A stretch of DNA of 64,000 nucleotides from Amycolatopsis eburnea (GCF_003937945.1 NZ_RSEC01000058.1:682001-746000), one strand, 5' to 3'; shown: positions 49,177 through 58,075, counted from the first letter of the stretch. Notes: generated from the letters alone by a model not told the origin. A program made the numbers and translations.

Positions 49177-52100
49177 CTCAGCTTGACGCCGGGGCCGAGC
49201 TTCTCCGTGCCGAGGAGTTCGGTCCCGGTGACCTGGACGGTCACGTCGAGGTCGGCCAGCGAGCTCACGTCGACCGGCGAAGTGATGCCGTCGAGGGTGA
49301 GCTTGCGCAACCGCGGGGTGGCGAGCGGGCGGAGGTCGTCGATCTCCACTTCGCTGAAGAAGAAGCTGGTGGCGCCGGGGAAGCACGCGGCGAACCGCGC
49401 GCCGGCCACCCGGTTCGCGGTGATCCCCGGCTGGCCGAACACGACGACGTGGTTCGGTGCCGCAAGGGGTTCCGAGGCGGCCAGTGCGGCAGGCTGGATG
49501 CCGCGGAGGAAGAGCGTGTTCAGGTTTTCCAGCGCGCACAACGGATCCAGCGTTTCGACCTCCTGCAGCTGATCGACGGCCAGGAAGTCGAGGTCCGCCA
49601 GTCCGGCGAAGCCGTCGAGGTTCCGCCACGGCGTGTTGCCGGTCAGGGCCAGGAATACCAGCCGGTCGAGGTGCTTCAGGTGCTGGACGTTGGTGTACCC
49701 GCGGGCGAAGTTCAGCGAGAGGGACGTGACCGCGGGGTGCTCGCGCAGCGGGGCGAGGTCGACGATCGTCTCGCCGTCGAAGCACAACCGGACGTGGCCC
49801 AGGTGCGGCAGGCCGTCGAGCACGCCGAGGTCGCTCAGCTCGTCCGCCGGGGACAGCTTGACCTTCGCCCGGGTCAGGTTCCGCAACCGGTGCAGGTGCG
49901 GGAGGAGCCGCGCGCTCCGGACGGTGGCCTGTCCCTCGTCCAACGGGGAATCGGCCAGGACGTCGACGGCGAAGCGTTCCGGGTCGAAGTACTGCCACGC
50001 CTCGGTCAGCTGTTCCTGCACCGCCCGGCGCGGGTCCTGGGCGTAGCCGTGCAGCAGCGTCAGCGCCTCGGTTCCCGCGGTGAGCGCCGCGGCCCGGACG
50101 GTGGCCGCCGCGACCGCGTCCGAGAGGCCGTCCAGCGTCGGGGGCAGGTACCGCAGCACGCGGTGCCCGATCGACGCCAGTGACTGCGTCTCCCGCAGGC
50201 TCCGCGGCGGCACCAGCTGCTCCCGGATCACCGCCTCGACCCGGGCGATGACGTCCGGGGACGCGTTGCTCACCGTCTCCAGGGACGCCGCCGCCAGCAG
50301 GCGCAAGTGCCGGGCGTGGCGGGGTTCCTCGTCCGCCCGGTCCAGGATCCCGGTCAGCAGCGTCCCGGCTTGGTGGTGCTTCGCGTGGCCGCACGCCATC
50401 ACGAACGTCTCCCACCACGTGTCCAGGTGGGCCTTCGCGATCAACGTCTCCAGGTGGTCCTGTTCGGTGGCTTCGTTGGCGGCCAAGCACTCCTGGAACG
50501 TCCGGTGCACGAAGTCGACCCGGTCCCGCACCGGCTCGCGCAGCACGCCACTGCGTTCCAGCAGGTGGTCCAGGACTTCCGACGGCGAATGGTCGACGTG
50601 CGGCAGCGAAGGCAGCCGGCGGGTGAGGTGGGCGAGCACCCGCTCCTTCGGCAGTTCCACCTTCGACGCCAGGGAAAGCCGCCACGCCAGGTCGCCCAGC
50701 AGGACTTCCTTCTGGGACTCGGTGAGGATCACGTCGATCCGCCGTTCCGCGTCGCGCAGGTGCAGCAGCATCGACAACGCCTTGCGGTACAGGTCCATCC
50801 GGTCGCGCGGCAGTTCCGACCGGTGCGCCAGGTTCAGCGCGCACAACATCGCGCACAGCAGCGGGCTCGCGGCCAGCGTCCGCAGGTGCGGCCGGCTGTC
50901 GAGCTGGTTCAGCAGCCGCCGCTGGACCGCGGCGACGTCGGTGCCCGGGCGGACCGTGCCGCCCGCCGCGGCCGCCTGGTGCCAGCGGGTCACCAGCGCG
51001 TCGATGTCGGCCGCGTTCATCGGTTCCAGCAGGACGCAGCCGAAACCCTCCTGCGCCAGCCAGCGCCGGTCGGCCGCCGCCGTGCGGGAGGTCACCACGA
51101 TCAGGGTGTCCGGGAACGCCGTCGACAGCTTGCGCAGCCACGCCTTCACCTCGCGGCGGTGCCCGGTCCCCACCTCGTCGACGCCGTCGACCAGGACCAT
51201 CGCCCGGCCGCTTTCGAGCACCCGGCGGGCCCAGCCGTCCGGTGGGGCCTGCATCGGCGCGATGTGCGCGAGGAAGTCCTCCGGCCGCGGCAACGGCTCC
51301 GCGGCGAAGCTGCGCAGCCGGATCGGGAACGGGACCCGGCCGTTCCAGCCCTCGAGCTTGCCCGTGAACCGGCCGCGGGCCGCCGTCACCGCCAGCCAGT
51401 CCAGCAGCGTCGTCTTGCCCGAGCCGGCCTCGCCGCGCACCAGGACGCGGGTGGCGCCGCTCAACGCCGTCTCGACCCGCATGTTCGCGCTGCCCGCGCC
51501 GTTCCCGCGCTTCTCGAACCACAGCTCGTCCGTGCGCCGGTCCGCCCGGCGTGGCTCGCCTTCGGGGGAGACGCTCAAGCTCAGGTAGGCGACCGTCAGC
51601 GGCAGCGCCGGCTGGTCGTCCACGGTCAGGCCGAGCAGTTCGAGCCGGTCGAGGTCGCGGGCGAGCAGCCGCAGGTACGCCGCTTCGAACTCGGCGTCGT
51701 GGTCGACACCCTCGGGGGTCGCGAGGCTGGTCTTCGGCACCCTCGCCAGCAGTTCGTCGAGCTGGTCGCTCTGGCGGCTCAGCCGGGCGAGCACCTCGGC
51801 CAGCGCGCGGGGCTGGAAGGACGGCAGGTGGCGGACCACCTGCACGAGGTGGCGGCACGACAGGTCCAGCGCCAGCTCGTACAGCGCGGCCGCCTGCGGG
51901 GCGAGCAGCCGCTCGCGGGCCAGGCCGCCCCGCAGCGTCCTGGCCAGCTGCTCGGGGTCCGCGTCCGCGGCCAGGAAGGCATCGTCGGACAGGTCCGCGC
52001 TGGTCAGGGCGTCTTCCACGGCCAGGAAGGCGGCATCGACCTCGTTCTGCGGCAAGGCCGAAAACCGGTCGGCGAGGACCTCCTCCAGCTGCTCGGCCAC

Positions 52101-52292
52101 CTGCGTGCCGATCGTCCGGACGAGGTTCTCCAGCTTCCGCCGTTCCAGCGGTCCCTTGAGCTCGCCTGCCGCCAGGTCGGTCAGGTCGGCGGAGCGTTCG
52201 AAGCCCGCCTTGCGCCGCCGCAGCCACGACTGGGCGGCCGCGGAGGCGATCTGGCCGCCCAGCTTGAGCGCCGGCCCCTCCAGGCTCGTCAA
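49173..52292 (-). CDS. NACHT-type STAND NTPase with LRR-like C-terminus
   Basis: 1039 residues. N-terminal helical region (1-270) begins LEGPALKLGGQIASAAAQSWL and resembles the helical N-domains of bacterial NACHT proteins. NTPase: Walker A GEAGSGKTT (287-295), Walker B VLVDGVDEVG (366-375, with the extra acidic residue of NACHT), sensor VVTSRT (399-404). The middle is helical (420-770). The last 260 residues show irregular leucine-rich repeats (LRNLTRAKVKL, VTSLSLNFA, LVFLALTGN, LNTLFLRG, LRKLTLDG). The plan is that of NLR-like sensors, several of which in bacteria act against phages. No effector such as a nuclease, TIR or protease domain is obvious. TTG 52292 is 4 nt after bcp; the start is uncertain. 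Confidence 0.85.
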   Translation of the reverse strand: MTSLEGPALKLGGQIASAAAQSWLRRRKAGFERSADLTDLAAGELKGPLERRKLENLVRTIGTQVAEQLEEVLADRFSALPQNEVDAAFLAVEDALTSADLSDDAFLAADADPEQLARTLRGGLARERLLAPQAAALYELALDLSCRHLVQVVRHLPSFQPRALAEVLARLSRQSDQLDELLARVPKTSLATPEGVDHDAEFEAAYLRLLARDLDRLELLGLTVDDQPALPLTVAYLSLSVSPEGEPRRADRRTDELWFEKRGNGAGSANMRVETALSGATRVLVRGEAGSGKTTLLDWLAVTAARGRFTGKLEGWNGRVPFPIRLRSFAAEPLPRPEDFLAHIAPMQAPPDGWARRVLESGRAMVLVDGVDEVGTGHRREVKAWLRKLSTAFPDTLIVVTSRTAAADRRWLAQEGFGCVLLEPMNAADIDALVTRWHQAAAAGGTVRPGTDVAAVQRRLLNQLDSRPHLRTLAASPLLCAMLCALNLAHRSELPRDRMDLYRKALSMLLHLRDAERRIDVILTESQKEVLLGDLAWRLSLASKVELPKERVLAHLTRRLPSLPHVDHSPSEVLDHLLERSGVLREPVRDRVDFVHRTFQECLAANEATEQDHLETLIAKAHLDTWWETFVMACGHAKHHQAGTLLTGILDRADEEPRHARHLRLLAAASLETVSNASPDVIARVEAVIREQLVPPRSLRETQSLASIGHRVLRYLPPTLDGLSDAVAAATVRAAALTAGTEALTLLHGYAQDPRRAVQEQLTEAWQYFDPERFAVDVLADSPLDEGQATVRSARLLPHLHRLRNLTRAKVKLSPADELSDLGVLDGLPHLGHVRLCFDGETIVDLAPLREHPAVTSLSLNFARGYTNVQHLKHLDRLVFLALTGNTPWRNLDGFAGLADLDFLAVDQLQEVETLDPLCALENLNTLFLRGIQPAALAASEPLAAPNHVVVFGQPGITANRVAGARFAACFPGATSFFFSEVEIDDLRPLATPRLRKLTLDGITSPVDVSSLADLDVTVQVTGTELLGTEKLGPGVKLS

Positions 52293-52296
52293 CGCG

Positions 52297-52770
52297 TCAG
52301 GAGGCGAGGCCGAGGTCGCGGATCAGCTTCGCCACGTGGCCGGCCGCCCGGACGTTGTACCAGGCGTGCGCGATCTTGCCCTCGGCGTCGACGACGAACG
52401 TCGAGCGGATGACGCCCAGGTACGTCTTGCCGTAGTTCTTCTTCTCGCCGTACGCGGCCCACGCCTCGATGACCGACTTCTCCGGGTCGCCCAGGATCGG
52501 GAACGTCAGCTTCTCGGTTTCCGCGAACTTCGCCAGTTTCGCCTGCGTGTCCGGGGAAATGCCGATCACGCGGTAGCCGGCGTCGTTCAGCTGGGCCAGG
52601 TTGTCGCGGAAGTCGCAGGCCTGCTTCGTGCAGCCCGGGGTGCTCGCCGCCGGGTAGAAGTAGACGACCACGGACTCGCCGCGGAAGTCGCGCAGGGAGA
52701 CGTCGTTGCCCTCGCTGTCGGGCAGGGTGAAGTCCGGGGCTTCGTCACCCGGGGAAAGACGCTCGGTCAT
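52297..52770 (-). CDS. bcp: thioredoxin-dependent thiol peroxidase (Bcp/PrxQ)
   Basis: 157 residues. Peroxidatic Cys47 in ASTPGCTKQAC and resolving Cys52, the alpha-helix-linked pair of PrxQ. Reduces peroxides with thioredoxin. ATG 52770 follows TAGGCT (plus 52777-52782) by 6 nt. Transcription must continue into the NACHT gene unless stopped, since only 4 nt separate them. Confidence 0.95.
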   Translation of the reverse strand: MTERLSPGDEAPDFTLPDSEGNDVSLRDFRGESVVVYFYPAASTPGCTKQACDFRDNLAQLNDAGYRVIGISPDTQAKLAKFAETEKLTFPILGDPEKSVIEAWAAYGEKKNYGKTYLGVIRSTFVVDAEGKIAHAWYNVRAAGHVAKLIRDLGLAS

Positions 52771-52785
52771 GGGCCGAGCCTAACG

Positions 52786-53331
52786 TCACGCGGGGCCGCA
52801 GTAGGTGACCGCGGCGGGTTCGGTCGCGCTCGGGCGGAGCTGCAGCCGCAGCTGCACCTGCTCGCGCGGGACGGCGAACGCCAGCGCGATGTGCACCGAG
52901 CGCCCCGGCAGCACGTCCTTGCCCGCGTCGGTGATGCCGGTGAAGCCCTGCGTCGTGTCCACGATCTGCTTGACCGCGGTGCCCGACGCCGTCGCGGTGA
53001 CGGTGAGGCCCGACAGCTTGTACGTCGTCGCGCCCTCGTTCGTGAGCTGGATGTCGAACGCCGCGCCGCGCGGGCTCTGCGGGTACGCCGACGAGCTGGG
53101 GCGGAACGACTTCGGGGAGCCGACCGAGAGGGTGAGGCCGCTGGCGAACCGGTGGTCGGCGCCGAACTTGAGGTCGTTGCCCGCCTGGGAGGCCGAGGCG
53201 CCGGCACCCGCCGGGGAGCCGGCGGCGCCCAGCGCCGCGGTACCGCCCTGCGTCGAAGGGACCCCGCACGCCACCGCCAGGCCGAGCAGTCCTGAGGTGA
53301 ACATGATCTTGCACGTGCGCGCGAGCGCCAT
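52786..53331 (-). CDS. DUF4352-like lipoprotein
   Basis: 181 residues. Signal MALARTCKIMFTSGLLGLAVAC with the Cys of the lipobox at 22. After an Ala/Gly-rich linker, the domain (FDIQLTNEGATTYKLSGLTVTA, then VLPGRSVHIALAFAVP) has the immunoglobulin-like look of DUF4352 surface proteins. ATG 53331 has GGAG 8 nt upstream. The role is unknown. Confidence 0.78.
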   Translation of the reverse strand: MALARTCKIMFTSGLLGLAVACGVPSTQGGTAALGAAGSPAGAGASASQAGNDLKFGADHRFASGLTLSVGSPKSFRPSSSAYPQSPRGAAFDIQLTNEGATTYKLSGLTVTATASGTAVKQIVDTTQGFTGITDAGKDVLPGRSVHIALAFAVPREQVQLRLQLRPSATEPAAVTYCGPA

Positions 53332-53523
53332 CGCGGGTACTCCAGTCGGCGGGTCGGGGGTGCCGTCGGCAACGGGGGATTGCCGGGCGAACCCGCTCCA
53401 CTCTGGCCGTGATCGCGCGCGGTTACGAGGCGCGACCGGGGGTTGTCGCGCACCTGGTGCCACCCCGTGGCCAATCCGTGACCGGAACGGCACCGCTCGT
53501 GACAATCACTGCCCACATGCCAC

Positions 53524-53706
53524 TTAAACGGCGAGCGCGAACAGCAGGATGAAGATCGCCACGCCGGCCACCCACGCGGCCATCAGCCAGCCGAAATCCC
53601 GGATCGGGTCGACCGCGCGGCTCTCTTCGCCGGGCACGTAGACGCCGCGTTCCTCGAACCAGTCCGCCCAGCGGGCGAACCAGCCCAACGGGTTGCGCGA
53701 CGACAT
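53524..53706 (-). CDS. small single-pass membrane protein
   Basis: 60 residues. A polar, Trp-rich N-terminus (NPLGWFARWADWFEERGVY) and one C-terminal helix (MAAWVAGVAIFILLFALAV). ATG 53706 has a good GGAGG 6 nt upstream. Conserved function not recognised. Confidence 0.75.
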   Translation of the reverse strand: MSSRNPLGWFARWADWFEERGVYVPGEESRAVDPIRDFGWLMAAWVAGVAIFILLFALAV

Positions 53707-53840
53707 GTTCCACCTCCGGCCCGGGCACCTGGAGTCACAGTACGGGTTCGGCCTCGGCCACCGAAAGGCGTGTAACCGCTTACCGCGTGTGACCCGACGT
53801 GCCACGGCCGAGTGAACGTGGTCGGCGCCCGTGTAGATCT

Positions 53841-54728
53841 TCAGACGACGCCGTTGCGCTGGAGCACCGACACCGCGCGGACGGTCGCGTACCCCCGCCA
53901 TTCGAGCTCCGCGGCGGGCGAAAAGTTCGCGAAATCCACCCGCCAGCCGCCGTCGTCCCGCTGCTCGCCGGCGAGCCGCCGCAGCTCGCTCTCGATGACG
54001 TCGTCGGTGAACAACGCGCGGGCGGGGCGGTCCGGCAGGGGCGCGAAGTCCAGGGCGCGCAGGGTCTCGCCGTCCGAGCCGCCGGCCACCGGGGCCAGGC
54101 CGTCGGGCGGGACGAACGCGGCCAGGTGCGCCAGCAGCTCGGGCGCCTCCGCGTGGAGGTCGTGCGCGGCGTCCACGAACCGCACGGCGAACGAGAGCGC
54201 GATCGCGTGCGGCGCCTCGGAAAGCTCGCGGATGGCGCGGAAGCAGTACTGGGTCGCGGCCGCCAGCCACGGGTGCTCGCGCACCGCGCGGTCGTGGCGG
54301 GCGACGCGCAGGGCCACGCCGGCGGTGAACGCGGTGCTCTGCAGAGTGGCGACCGCGGGATCGGCCTGCGCCCAGAACGGCGCGCAGCCCGCCGGGTCGG
54401 CCACGGGCACGGCGAAGGGGAGGCCACCGTCCGGCAGCGAGACCGACGCCAGCCAGTCGCACAGCTTCGCCGCGTGCGGCGACGTGCCGGGCGCGATGTC
54501 TTCGAAGACCTCGAAGGCGTGCAGCGCGCCGCCGGGCTGGCTTTCCGGCGCTCGCAGGTCCGGTTCGAGGCCCCAGCCGTAGCCGCCGTCGGGGTTGCGG
54601 TACCCGTCGACGGCGGCCAGCACGGCGCTGACGTCGGTCTGGCCGCTCAACAGCTCGAAGCGGCGGCGGTCGAGGAGGCGGGCGTGCGTCGCCATGAACG
54701 ACGCCGCCGCGGAGAGGTTCACAGGCAT
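53841..54728 (-). CDS. prenyltransferase/squalene-oxidase-repeat-like protein
   Basis: 295 residues. NPDGGYGWGLEPDLRAPESQPGG and a later EQRDDGGWRVDF are QW-like repeats of the alpha/alpha toroid found in terpene cyclases and prenyltransferases. The catalytic DxDD of cyclases is missing, so it is probably not a cyclase. No signal peptide. The function is unknown. Confidence 0.7.
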   Translation of the reverse strand: MPVNLSAAASFMATHARLLDRRRFELLSGQTDVSAVLAAVDGYRNPDGGYGWGLEPDLRAPESQPGGALHAFEVFEDIAPGTSPHAAKLCDWLASVSLPDGGLPFAVPVADPAGCAPFWAQADPAVATLQSTAFTAGVALRVARHDRAVREHPWLAAATQYCFRAIRELSEAPHAIALSFAVRFVDAAHDLHAEAPELLAHLAAFVPPDGLAPVAGGSDGETLRALDFAPLPDRPARALFTDDVIESELRRLAGEQRDDGGWRVDFANFSPAAELEWRGYATVRAVSVLQRNGVV

Positions 54729-54754
54729 GCCGCCAGCGTCGCACCCGGCGGGGG

Positions 54755-55090
54755 TCGCGGTCTTGAACGGATCGGCGCCTCGGGGCAGCTGCGGTCCCGC
54801 GAGCGCCGCGGCGTCCCGCAGGCGGGCGGCGTCCTGGCCGGGTGGGGCGCCGAACAGGCGGCGGTAAGCGCGGTGACCGCGCTGACGTGGGACAGGCCGC
54901 TGTCGGCCAGCCCGATCTGGCGCACCAGGGGCGCCGTGCGGGCCGGTCAGCAGGCGCCAGAGGATCTCGCGCCCGGGTGGTCGAGCAGCCGCAGCACGGC
55001 GTCGAGCAGTTCCGGGCCGGGAGGGCGCGGGACGCGCGGCTCGCTACTGTCCACTTCGGACAGGAGTGGTCCGGGTGCCGCGGTGCGCAG
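54755..55090 (-). pseudogene. decayed AraC-family (AraC_N type) regulator
   Basis: Pieces of one protein family lie in order on the minus strand but in different frames. PGPLLSEVDSSEP and PGPELLDAVLRLLDHPG come first, then REILWRLLTGPHGAP after a frame change, then LVRQIGLADSGLSHVSAV in a third frame, then YRRLFGAPPGQDAARLR after another shift. These match the N-terminal AraC_N domain and the extreme HTH end, so most of the HTH domain is deleted. It is not expressed as one protein. Confidence 0.75.
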
Positions 55091-55119
55091 GTCCGCTCGC
55101 GCGTGCGTCGCGACGTGCG

Positions 55120-55872
55120 CTATTGACCTTTCACGCGGGCGAGCACGTCGTCGAGGGTCTTGCGTACCCGCGCGGGGTCCCGCACCGCCGTCCGGAACTG
55201 TTCGTTGATCCCGCCGGGTGTCTCGTGCTTGCGGGCCAGCTCGCCGAGGGTGCCGTCGAACCCGGCCAGGGTGCGGCCGAGTTCGCCGAAGACGTGGGCG
55301 AGGTAGCCGTTGGCGTCCTCGGGGGCGACACCGTGCTCGGCCATCCAGCCCGCGATCGTCGCCAGCTGGTCCAGGTGCGCGGCGAAGGTCGCGGTGGCGG
55401 CGCTGAACGTCGCCAGCGTCGGCTCGTCCGCGGGGACGACGACGTCGCCGACGCGCTCGAACAGGGCGCGCGCGACGGAGTCGTCGGGGTACATCGCGGT
55501 GCGGCTCGCGCGCCGGCTCGCCGTCGGCAGCGGGATGGACCGGACGATCCGCTCCGCGGGGGCGGTCAGCTCGCGCAGCTCGGCGAGCGAGACGGCGGCG
55601 ACCGCGCTCACCACCACGTGCTCCGGCCGGAACGCCAGCTCCGCCAGCACGTCCCGGGCGATCTGCGGGCGCACAGCGATGACGACGGTCGTCGTGCGGT
55701 CGAGCACTTCCTGGTTGCTGCCGCAGACGCGCGCGCTCGGGAAGCGGGCGGCGAGGTCGTGCGCGATCTTTGCGTTGCGCGGAGAGAGGAAGACCTCGGG
55801 CGAGTCCGCGCCGAGACCTTCGACGATGGCGGCGGTGAGCTCACCGGTGCCCACGAACCCGTACGACCGCAT
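55120..55872 (-). CDS. pyrroline-5-carboxylate reductase-like protein
   Basis: 250 residues. Rossmann start SYGFVGTGELTAAI, then RSIPLPTASRR and a C-terminal helical part. It resembles ProC, but lacks some of the canonical dimer-domain motifs such as the conserved GSGPAY, so proline synthesis is not assured. ATG 55872 follows TAGGGT (plus 55879-55884) by 6 nt. Confidence 0.78.
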   Translation of the reverse strand: MRSYGFVGTGELTAAIVEGLGADSPEVFLSPRNAKIAHDLAARFPSARVCGSNQEVLDRTTTVVIAVRPQIARDVLAELAFRPEHVVVSAVAAVSLAELRELTAPAERIVRSIPLPTASRRASRTAMYPDDSVARALFERVGDVVVPADEPTLATFSAATATFAAHLDQLATIAGWMAEHGVAPEDANGYLAHVFGELGRTLAGFDGTLGELARKHETPGGINEQFRTAVRDPARVRKTLDDVLARVKGQ

Positions 55873-55881
55873 GGCCGAACC

Positions 55882-56799
55882 CTAACCGCGGAAGGTGCGG
55901 CGGTAGGTGTCCGGGGGCACACCGACCGCGCGGTTGAAGTGGCGGCGCAACGTCGTCGCCGTGCCCATGCCGACCGCTTCGGCGATGGCCTCGACGCCGT
56001 TGTCGGTGTTTTCCAGCAGTTCCTGCGCGCGCCGGATGCGCTGGGTGAGCAGCCACTGCAACGGCGTCGTGCCGGTGGCCGCGCGGAAGTGGCGGCCGAG
56101 GTGGCGGGAGCTCATGTTCGCCTGGCGGGCCAGGTCTTCGACGGTGAGCGGCCGGTCGAGGCGGGCGGTGATCCACGGGAGCAGCGCCGCGAGCGGGTGG
56201 TCGTCGCGGGTGGGGACCGGGGTGGCGACGAACTGGGCCTGTCCGCCGGCGCGGTGCGGTGGGACGACCAGGCGCCGGGCGACCGCGTTGGCGACCGACG
56301 GGCCGTGGTCGGCGCGCACCAGGTGCAGGCAGAGGTCCATCGCCGCGGCCTTGCCCGCGGAGGTGAGCACCTGGCCGTTGTCGACGTAGAGCACGTCCGG
56401 GTCCACGGTCACCCGCGGGTAGCGGGCGGCGAGGACGTCGGTGTGCGCCCAGTGCGTGGTCGCGCGCAGCCCGTCCAGCAGGCCGGCGGCGGCCAGCACG
56501 AACGCGCCCGTGCAGAGGGACGCCACCCGCGCGCCCCGCGCGTGGGCCGCCCGCACCGCGTCGACGAGGTCCGCGGGCGGCGGCGCGTCGACGTCCGCCC
56601 AGCCCGGGACGATCACCGTGCCGGCACGCGCCAGCCGGTCCAGGCCCGCGTCGGGCTCCAGCAGGAACCGGCCGACGCGGACGGGTTCGCTGCCGCAGAC
56701 GGCGAAGTCGTAGCGGGGGTTCTCGCCGAAGACCTCGGTGGCGATGGTCAGCTCGAACGAGAGCATCCCGTCGGTGGCGGCCAGCGCGACAGCGTGCAT
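55882..56799 (-). CDS. GlxA/AraC family transcriptional regulator
   Basis: 305 residues. N-terminal DJ-1/PfpI-like domain with SLCTGAFVLAAAGLLDG, C-terminal AraC HTH with MSSRHLGRHFRAATGTTPLQWL and a final DTYRRTFRG. It closely resembles the regulator at 4862-5821. ATG 56799 was preferred because TACACT (plus 56807-56812) lies 7 nt before it; ATG 56817 would add 6 residues. It is divergent from the saccharopine dehydrogenase-like gene, its probable target. Confidence 0.88.
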   Translation of the reverse strand: MHAVALAATDGMLSFELTIATEVFGENPRYDFAVCGSEPVRVGRFLLEPDAGLDRLARAGTVIVPGWADVDAPPPADLVDAVRAAHARGARVASLCTGAFVLAAAGLLDGLRATTHWAHTDVLAARYPRVTVDPDVLYVDNGQVLTSAGKAAAMDLCLHLVRADHGPSVANAVARRLVVPPHRAGGQAQFVATPVPTRDDHPLAALLPWITARLDRPLTVEDLARQANMSSRHLGRHFRAATGTTPLQWLLTQRIRRAQELLENTDNGVEAIAEAVGMGTATTLRRHFNRAVGVPPDTYRRTFRG

Positions 56800-56869
56800 G
56801 TCCGAAAGTGTACGCATCGCGTCGTTCCGGACACTGTTCCGAGCGCGAGGACGTCGCGAAGATTGCCGC

Positions 56870-57817
56870 ATGACTTCGGTACTGGTTTACGGCGCTTACG
56901 GACTCACCGGCCGCTACGTGGTGGCCGAGCTGCGCGAACGCGGCTTCACCCCGGTCCTTTCCGGCCGCGACGCGGCGAAGCTGCCGGGCGGGCGGCCCGC
57001 GTCGGTCGACGACCCGGCGGCCCTCGACCGCGCGCTCGACGGCGTGGCGGCCGTGATCAACTGCGCGGGCCCGTTCGCCGCGACGGCCCTCCCGGTGGCT
57101 TCGGCGGCGATCCGCGCCGGCGTCCCGTACGTCGACGTCGCCGCGGAGATCGAAGCCAACCTCGACACCTTCGCGCTGACGGCGGACACCGCGGTGGTGC
57201 CCGCGATGGCGTTCTTCGGCGGCCTGGCCGATCTGCTGGCCACGGCGGCGCTGGGCGACTGGCCGGCGGCCGACGAGGTGCACGTCGCCTACGGCCTGAG
57301 CGGCTGGCACCCGACGCCGGGCACCCTCGCGGCCGGCCAGGTCTCCCGCGAACGCCGCGGCGGCAAGCGCGTCCGGTTCGCGGGCGGCCGCCTGGAGCAC
57401 CGCGACGACGCCCTGCCGTCCCTGGACTGGGCCTTCCCCGAGCCGCTCGGCACCCGGCCGGTGCTCGGCGAGTTCTCGATGGCCGACATCGTGACGATCC
57501 CGCGGCACCTGGCGGTCCCGTCGGTGACGTCGTACATGACGGTGGCCGCGGCCCAGGGCCTGGCCGCGGCGGCCGAGCGCGACTCGGCGGAGACGTTCGT
57601 GGTGGACGTCCGGGTGCGGCGCGGCGGGGAAGAGCGCCGGGCGGTGGCGCGCGGCGAGGACATCTACGCGGTCAGCGCGCCGCTGGCGGTGGAGGCGGTC
57701 GAGCGGATCCTGACCGGGCGGACGCGCGTGAAGGGCGTCGCGCCGGCGGGGGAGATCTTCGACGCGCCGGACTTCCTGCGCGCGCTGGCGCCGCGCGTCA
57801 CGGTCGACTTCAGCTGA
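56870..57817 (+). CDS. saccharopine dehydrogenase-like NAD(P)-binding protein
   Basis: 315 residues. VLVYGAYGLTGRYVVAELRERG is the Rossmann start; AVINCAGPFAATALPVASAAI and AGVPYVDVAAE follow, as in the trans-acting enoyl reductase/saccharopine reductase-like family. The substrate is unknown. It is divergent from a GlxA regulator with 70 bp between starts. Confidence 0.82.
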   Translation: MTSVLVYGAYGLTGRYVVAELRERGFTPVLSGRDAAKLPGGRPASVDDPAALDRALDGVAAVINCAGPFAATALPVASAAIRAGVPYVDVAAEIEANLDTFALTADTAVVPAMAFFGGLADLLATAALGDWPAADEVHVAYGLSGWHPTPGTLAAGQVSRERRGGKRVRFAGGRLEHRDDALPSLDWAFPEPLGTRPVLGEFSMADIVTIPRHLAVPSVTSYMTVAAAQGLAAAAERDSAETFVVDVRVRRGGEERRAVARGEDIYAVSAPLAVEAVERILTGRTRVKGVAPAGEIFDAPDFLRALAPRVTVDFS

Positions 57818-58001
57818 GGGAGCGGTAGCGCCGCGCACGCTGGCGGCGGAGAAGTGGTGCCCGACGTCGCGGAGGTGACCACGGCGGGGGTCCGGGGGCG
57901 AAGCCCGCCGGGCGGGGCCCGGGGGTTGCACCCCCGGAAGAAACGACGAGCGAGTCCGGCGAAGGCGCGAAGCGCCGAGCAGGACTCACCCAACTCGCTC
58001 G
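57818..58001. other. intergenic with structured repeats, 3' of the tRNA
   Basis: Holds CCGGGGG-TTGCA-CCCCCGG, a 7-bp stem near 57920-57940, and further stems described separately. There is no coding frame. Confidence 0.5.
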
Positions 58002-58002
58002 T
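57948..58002 (-). terminator. nested hairpin behind the tRNA
   Basis: ACGAGCGAGT (57948-57957) and ACTCGCTCGT (57993-58002) are perfect 10-bp arms. Inside are GGCGC-GAA-GCGCC (57964-57976) and a GAGTCC/GGACTC pair. On the minus strand a T-rich stretch (CGTTTCTTC) follows, as expected of a terminator of the tRNA transcript. Confidence 0.7.
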
Positions 58003-58075
58003 GGGCCCGGAGAGACTCGAACTCTCACTGGCATGGACCTAAACCATGTGCCTCTGCCAATTGGGCTACGGGCCC
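58002..58075 (-). tRNA. tRNA-like, anticodon UAG (Leu-like), short variable region
   Basis: 74 nt. Acceptor GGGCCCG pairs perfectly with CGGGCCC, discriminator A, no encoded CCA. Anticodon stem CATGG/CCATG with loop TTTAGGT gives UAG at 58039-58041 (reads CUA, Leu). T-arm GAGAG-TTCGAGT-CTCTC is standard. The D-arm (GCC stem with an 11-nt loop holding GG) and the anticodon loop look like tRNA-Leu, but the variable region is only CCAGT, 5 nt, whereas bacterial tRNA-Leu has a long arm. It may be a genuine but unusual tRNA or one that is not charged by LeuRS. Confidence 0.85.

Noticed and set aside
48202..52227. A 1341-codon minus frame partly covering rdgB and the NACHT gene
   Set aside because: It is Arg/Gly/Pro-rich with no motif and crosses genes on both strands; the frame with Walker motifs is the true one.
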